A stretch of DNA of 51,713 bases, taken from contig NW_019091441.1 in assembly GCF_001949145.1 (NCBI RefSeq), forward strand, positions 1,104,948-1,156,660, given 5' to 3'. Of the stretch, positions 50,050 to 51,713 are shown one piece after another. A program made the position numbers and the translations under genes. Under the pieces are notes generated by a model. The model saw nothing but the letters and a program-made list of their open reading frames with translations. It was not told the DNA's origin and did not search any database. Numbering within the stretch: position 1 is the first letter of the stretch; every line of letters begins with the position of its first letter. Source of the stretch: Acanthaster planci (taxonomy: Eukaryota; Echinodermata; Asteroidea; Valvatida; Acanthasteridae).

Positions 50050-51535
50050 TTCACAATATACAAGAAAGAATGGCAAGACCCACGTTTAGACCCAATTCTA
50101 GACCATTACCATAGTGAAAAACTGTTTCAACGTTAAAAGTAAAGACCAAGAGCGTATCTGATGGTGTTTGAGAGCTGCCTTACGCCGCTACTGAGATAAA
50201 GTCAAAACGCAAGCGAAAGACCGCAGTTTCTTCTATACCTACGTGTTTCCTCTATACCCACTCTTGTTTAGTGACGACGAAACAAGCCATTACTGTTGGA
50301 TAAAAGACTTTTCCAAACTGTTATTTGGCGTATGCAAAAACGACCACGATGAAAGCATTTCTGGCATCGACTCAGCTCCTTCGAAACTAACGCTTCCAAA
50401 TGAAGGAGAAAACTTCATAAAGTTCAGAAATCACAAACACATACAAGACGCACCTTTTGTGATTTACTCCGATTTTGAATCTATACCAGAAAAGAAACAG
50501 CAACTCAGAATCCGGAGCTAGGAGCAAACGCAGCCAAAAAGCAAGCCCAGAAAGCCCGTGGTGCTTACGTCGTAGTTCGCTGCGACGCGTCTGTTGACTC
50601 ATGCAGAGACCGTCGCGACGGTCTATGCATGAGTCAACAGACCTACAGAGGTCCAAACGCTTTAACACGACCCATTGAGTCTCTACAGAAAGAAAAAGAC
50701 GTCATTAACGACGTGTTTACTTACCCCTGTAAACTGCCTTGAACTGCAGAAAAACAAGAACAGTACGACCAACTAAGCAACTCCTGGATCTGCGAAAAAC
50801 CCTTGTACCCAAACTACCCGTCTAACTGTCAATGCTCAATCCCCAAAGAACCCAAGAGCACAAAACAGAAAAAAACACAGGTTTCTTTTAAAAACGCTTA
50901 AGGATTTACAGGTTACCGTTGTATGCGTTGCAACAAGCTCATAAACAAGTTCAGAAGGTCAGAGACCACTGTCACGTGACGGATAAGTTCAAAGGTGATC
51001 TTTCACAATCTACATGTAGAAAACTACGACGCCCACTTGTTTATGTAAGGCGCCACCACGTTTAAACAAGATAAGCCTTTTTGTATCGCTAAAGACTCTG
51101 AAAAGTACATCCGTTTTTCTTTGGGTCAACTACGTTTCATAGACTTAAGGCGTCGTTACTCGACAAGCTAGTCAAAGCCTGTCCTCGAGACGCTATTAGT
51201 TTACTGAGAGACCACGCTGCCCAAGGACATCAAGCTTCTGTTACAAAAAGGCGTTTACTGATACGAGTACATGGACTCATTGAGCCATTGAGCAACTTTA
51301 CTGTAGCCTCAACAAAAGCCAGTCGCTCAAAAAGACCATGCTAGAGCCCATTGAGTCTGGTCCACGTTCGGTTGTAGGCACTTAGGCGACTACCACGATT
51401 TGTACGTAGAAACAGACACGCTGTTACTCAAAGGTGTGTTTGAAAACTAGACGCATTTGCCCAGCCAACTACGGTTTCTATCCAGCCAATTACTACACAG
51501 CACTAGGACTGCTTCTGCTGGCTACTGTACAATCG
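50050..51535 (+). pseudogene. Decayed protein-primed family-B DNA polymerase (Polinton/Maverick type)
   Basis: Pieces of a Polinton-type DNA polymerase lie in order on the plus strand, in changing frames with many stops: KDQERI then WCLRAAL (about 50144), HYCWIKDFSKLL (near 50285), APFVIYSDFESIP (near 50450, exonuclease motif I place), YRGPNAL (near 50645), VRDHCHVTDKFKG (50958), FHNLHVENYDAHLF (51002, exonuclease motif II place), SEKYIRFSLGQLRFID (near 51094), and GDYHDLYVETDTLLL (51385, exonuclease motif III place). The polymerase palm motifs would lie beyond the visible part or are lost. Stops include two TAG and two TGA before 50243, a TGA near 50746, a TAA near 50898 and several after 51050. 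Part of the segment between the DHCH and FHNL blocks is missing. Non-functional; old endogenous copy. No integrase, capsid or terminal repeat is seen. Confidence 0.8.
50589..50642. repeat. 54-bp palindrome inside the polymerase remnant
   Basis: The left arm (50589-50615) starts GTCTGTTGACTCATGCA; the right arm (50616-50642) is its reverse complement, with one mismatch and no loop. The reading frame passes through it unbroken. Confidence 0.93.
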
Positions 51536-51713
51536 CCAAAATTCAGGCTGTCCCGTACAGATGACGCCGTAAGGGATCTGGTTGCAAGTAAAAGAATTAA
51601 TTTGTAAAATGAACTTGTTGGGACAGAACAGCAAGATCAATTCTGTCAATCTCGGTCTTGAAAGCGCCAAGAGTCGCAGAACATCTGACGTGGTTTGGTA
51701 GACAATTCCATTC
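51536..51713 (+). other. Right end; possible continuation of the polymerase remnant
   Basis: No block of the polymerase can be recognised with confidence and no terminal repeat of the element is seen before the window ends. Confidence 0.3.

Noticed and set aside
50050-51535. In-frame stops in the polymerase blocks as an alternative genetic code
   Set aside because: TAA, TAG and TGA all occur, at places without one consistent residue, together with frameshifts and a deletion. Decay explains it.
1-51713. CRISPR arrays, rRNA, intact tRNA genes, bacterial-type operons
   Set aside because: None seen. The tRNA-like boxes belong to SINE-type repeats without a full cloverleaf.

Overview
The window is nuclear DNA of a metazoan, most likely a marine invertebrate. 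Coding sequence is split into short GC-richer exons with GT/AG borders, separated by AT-rich introns of about 0.3-3 kb. The introns and spacers are full of small foldback (MITE-like) elements, tRNA-derived SINE copies and tandem duplications, and the right end holds a decayed Polinton-type polymerase. I cannot name the species. A histone 3' end that looks like those of sea urchins, and the abundance of foldback elements, fit an echinoderm, hemichordate, amphioxus or mollusc equally loosely.

Layout. (1) 1-156 is an open fragment resembling the KW...SKAR core of Myb/SANT-like proteins; it runs off the left edge. (2) 157-6553 has no gene I can support, but holds an AT-rich repeat and a 370-bp foldback element. 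(3) 6554-35496 (+) is a complete TRPM-family cation channel. I could join 25 exons, with every splice phase agreeing, into one 1412-residue reading frame. (4) 35497-42226 holds the TRPM 3' UTR, repeats, several inverted-repeat elements and one unexplained 113-codon ORF (40736-41077). (5) 42267-46586 (-) is a complete three-exon Ly6/uPAR-domain, GPI-anchored surface protein of 171 residues, convergent with TRPM. Its first two exons had to be found by hand. (6) 46587-50000 is the Ly6 upstream region with two CRE-like sites, then a SINE-bearing dispersed repeat. (7) About 50050-51535 (+) is a broken protein-primed family-B DNA polymerase of Polinton/Maverick type.

Function. The TRPM channel has the SLOG-type N-terminal region, six membrane helices, a YGE pore filter, the four-residue Ca2+ site of S2-S3, a TRP helix, a coiled coil and a C-terminal PDZ-ligand motif. 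It lacks both the NUDT9-H and the alpha-kinase domain that some vertebrate TRPMs carry after the coiled coil. The Ly6 protein would be an extracellular lipid-anchored protein. Nothing in the sequence ties the two genes together functionally.

Best candidates for a second look: the decaying tandem copies of a TRPM exon's 3' end with its splice donor (12724-13140); the near-perfect 68-bp-arm hairpin in a TRPM intron that encloses a histone-type 3' processing signal (31564-31718); the 54-bp palindrome inside the polymerase remnant (50589-50642); and a cluster of six TGACGTCA sites in the right third.
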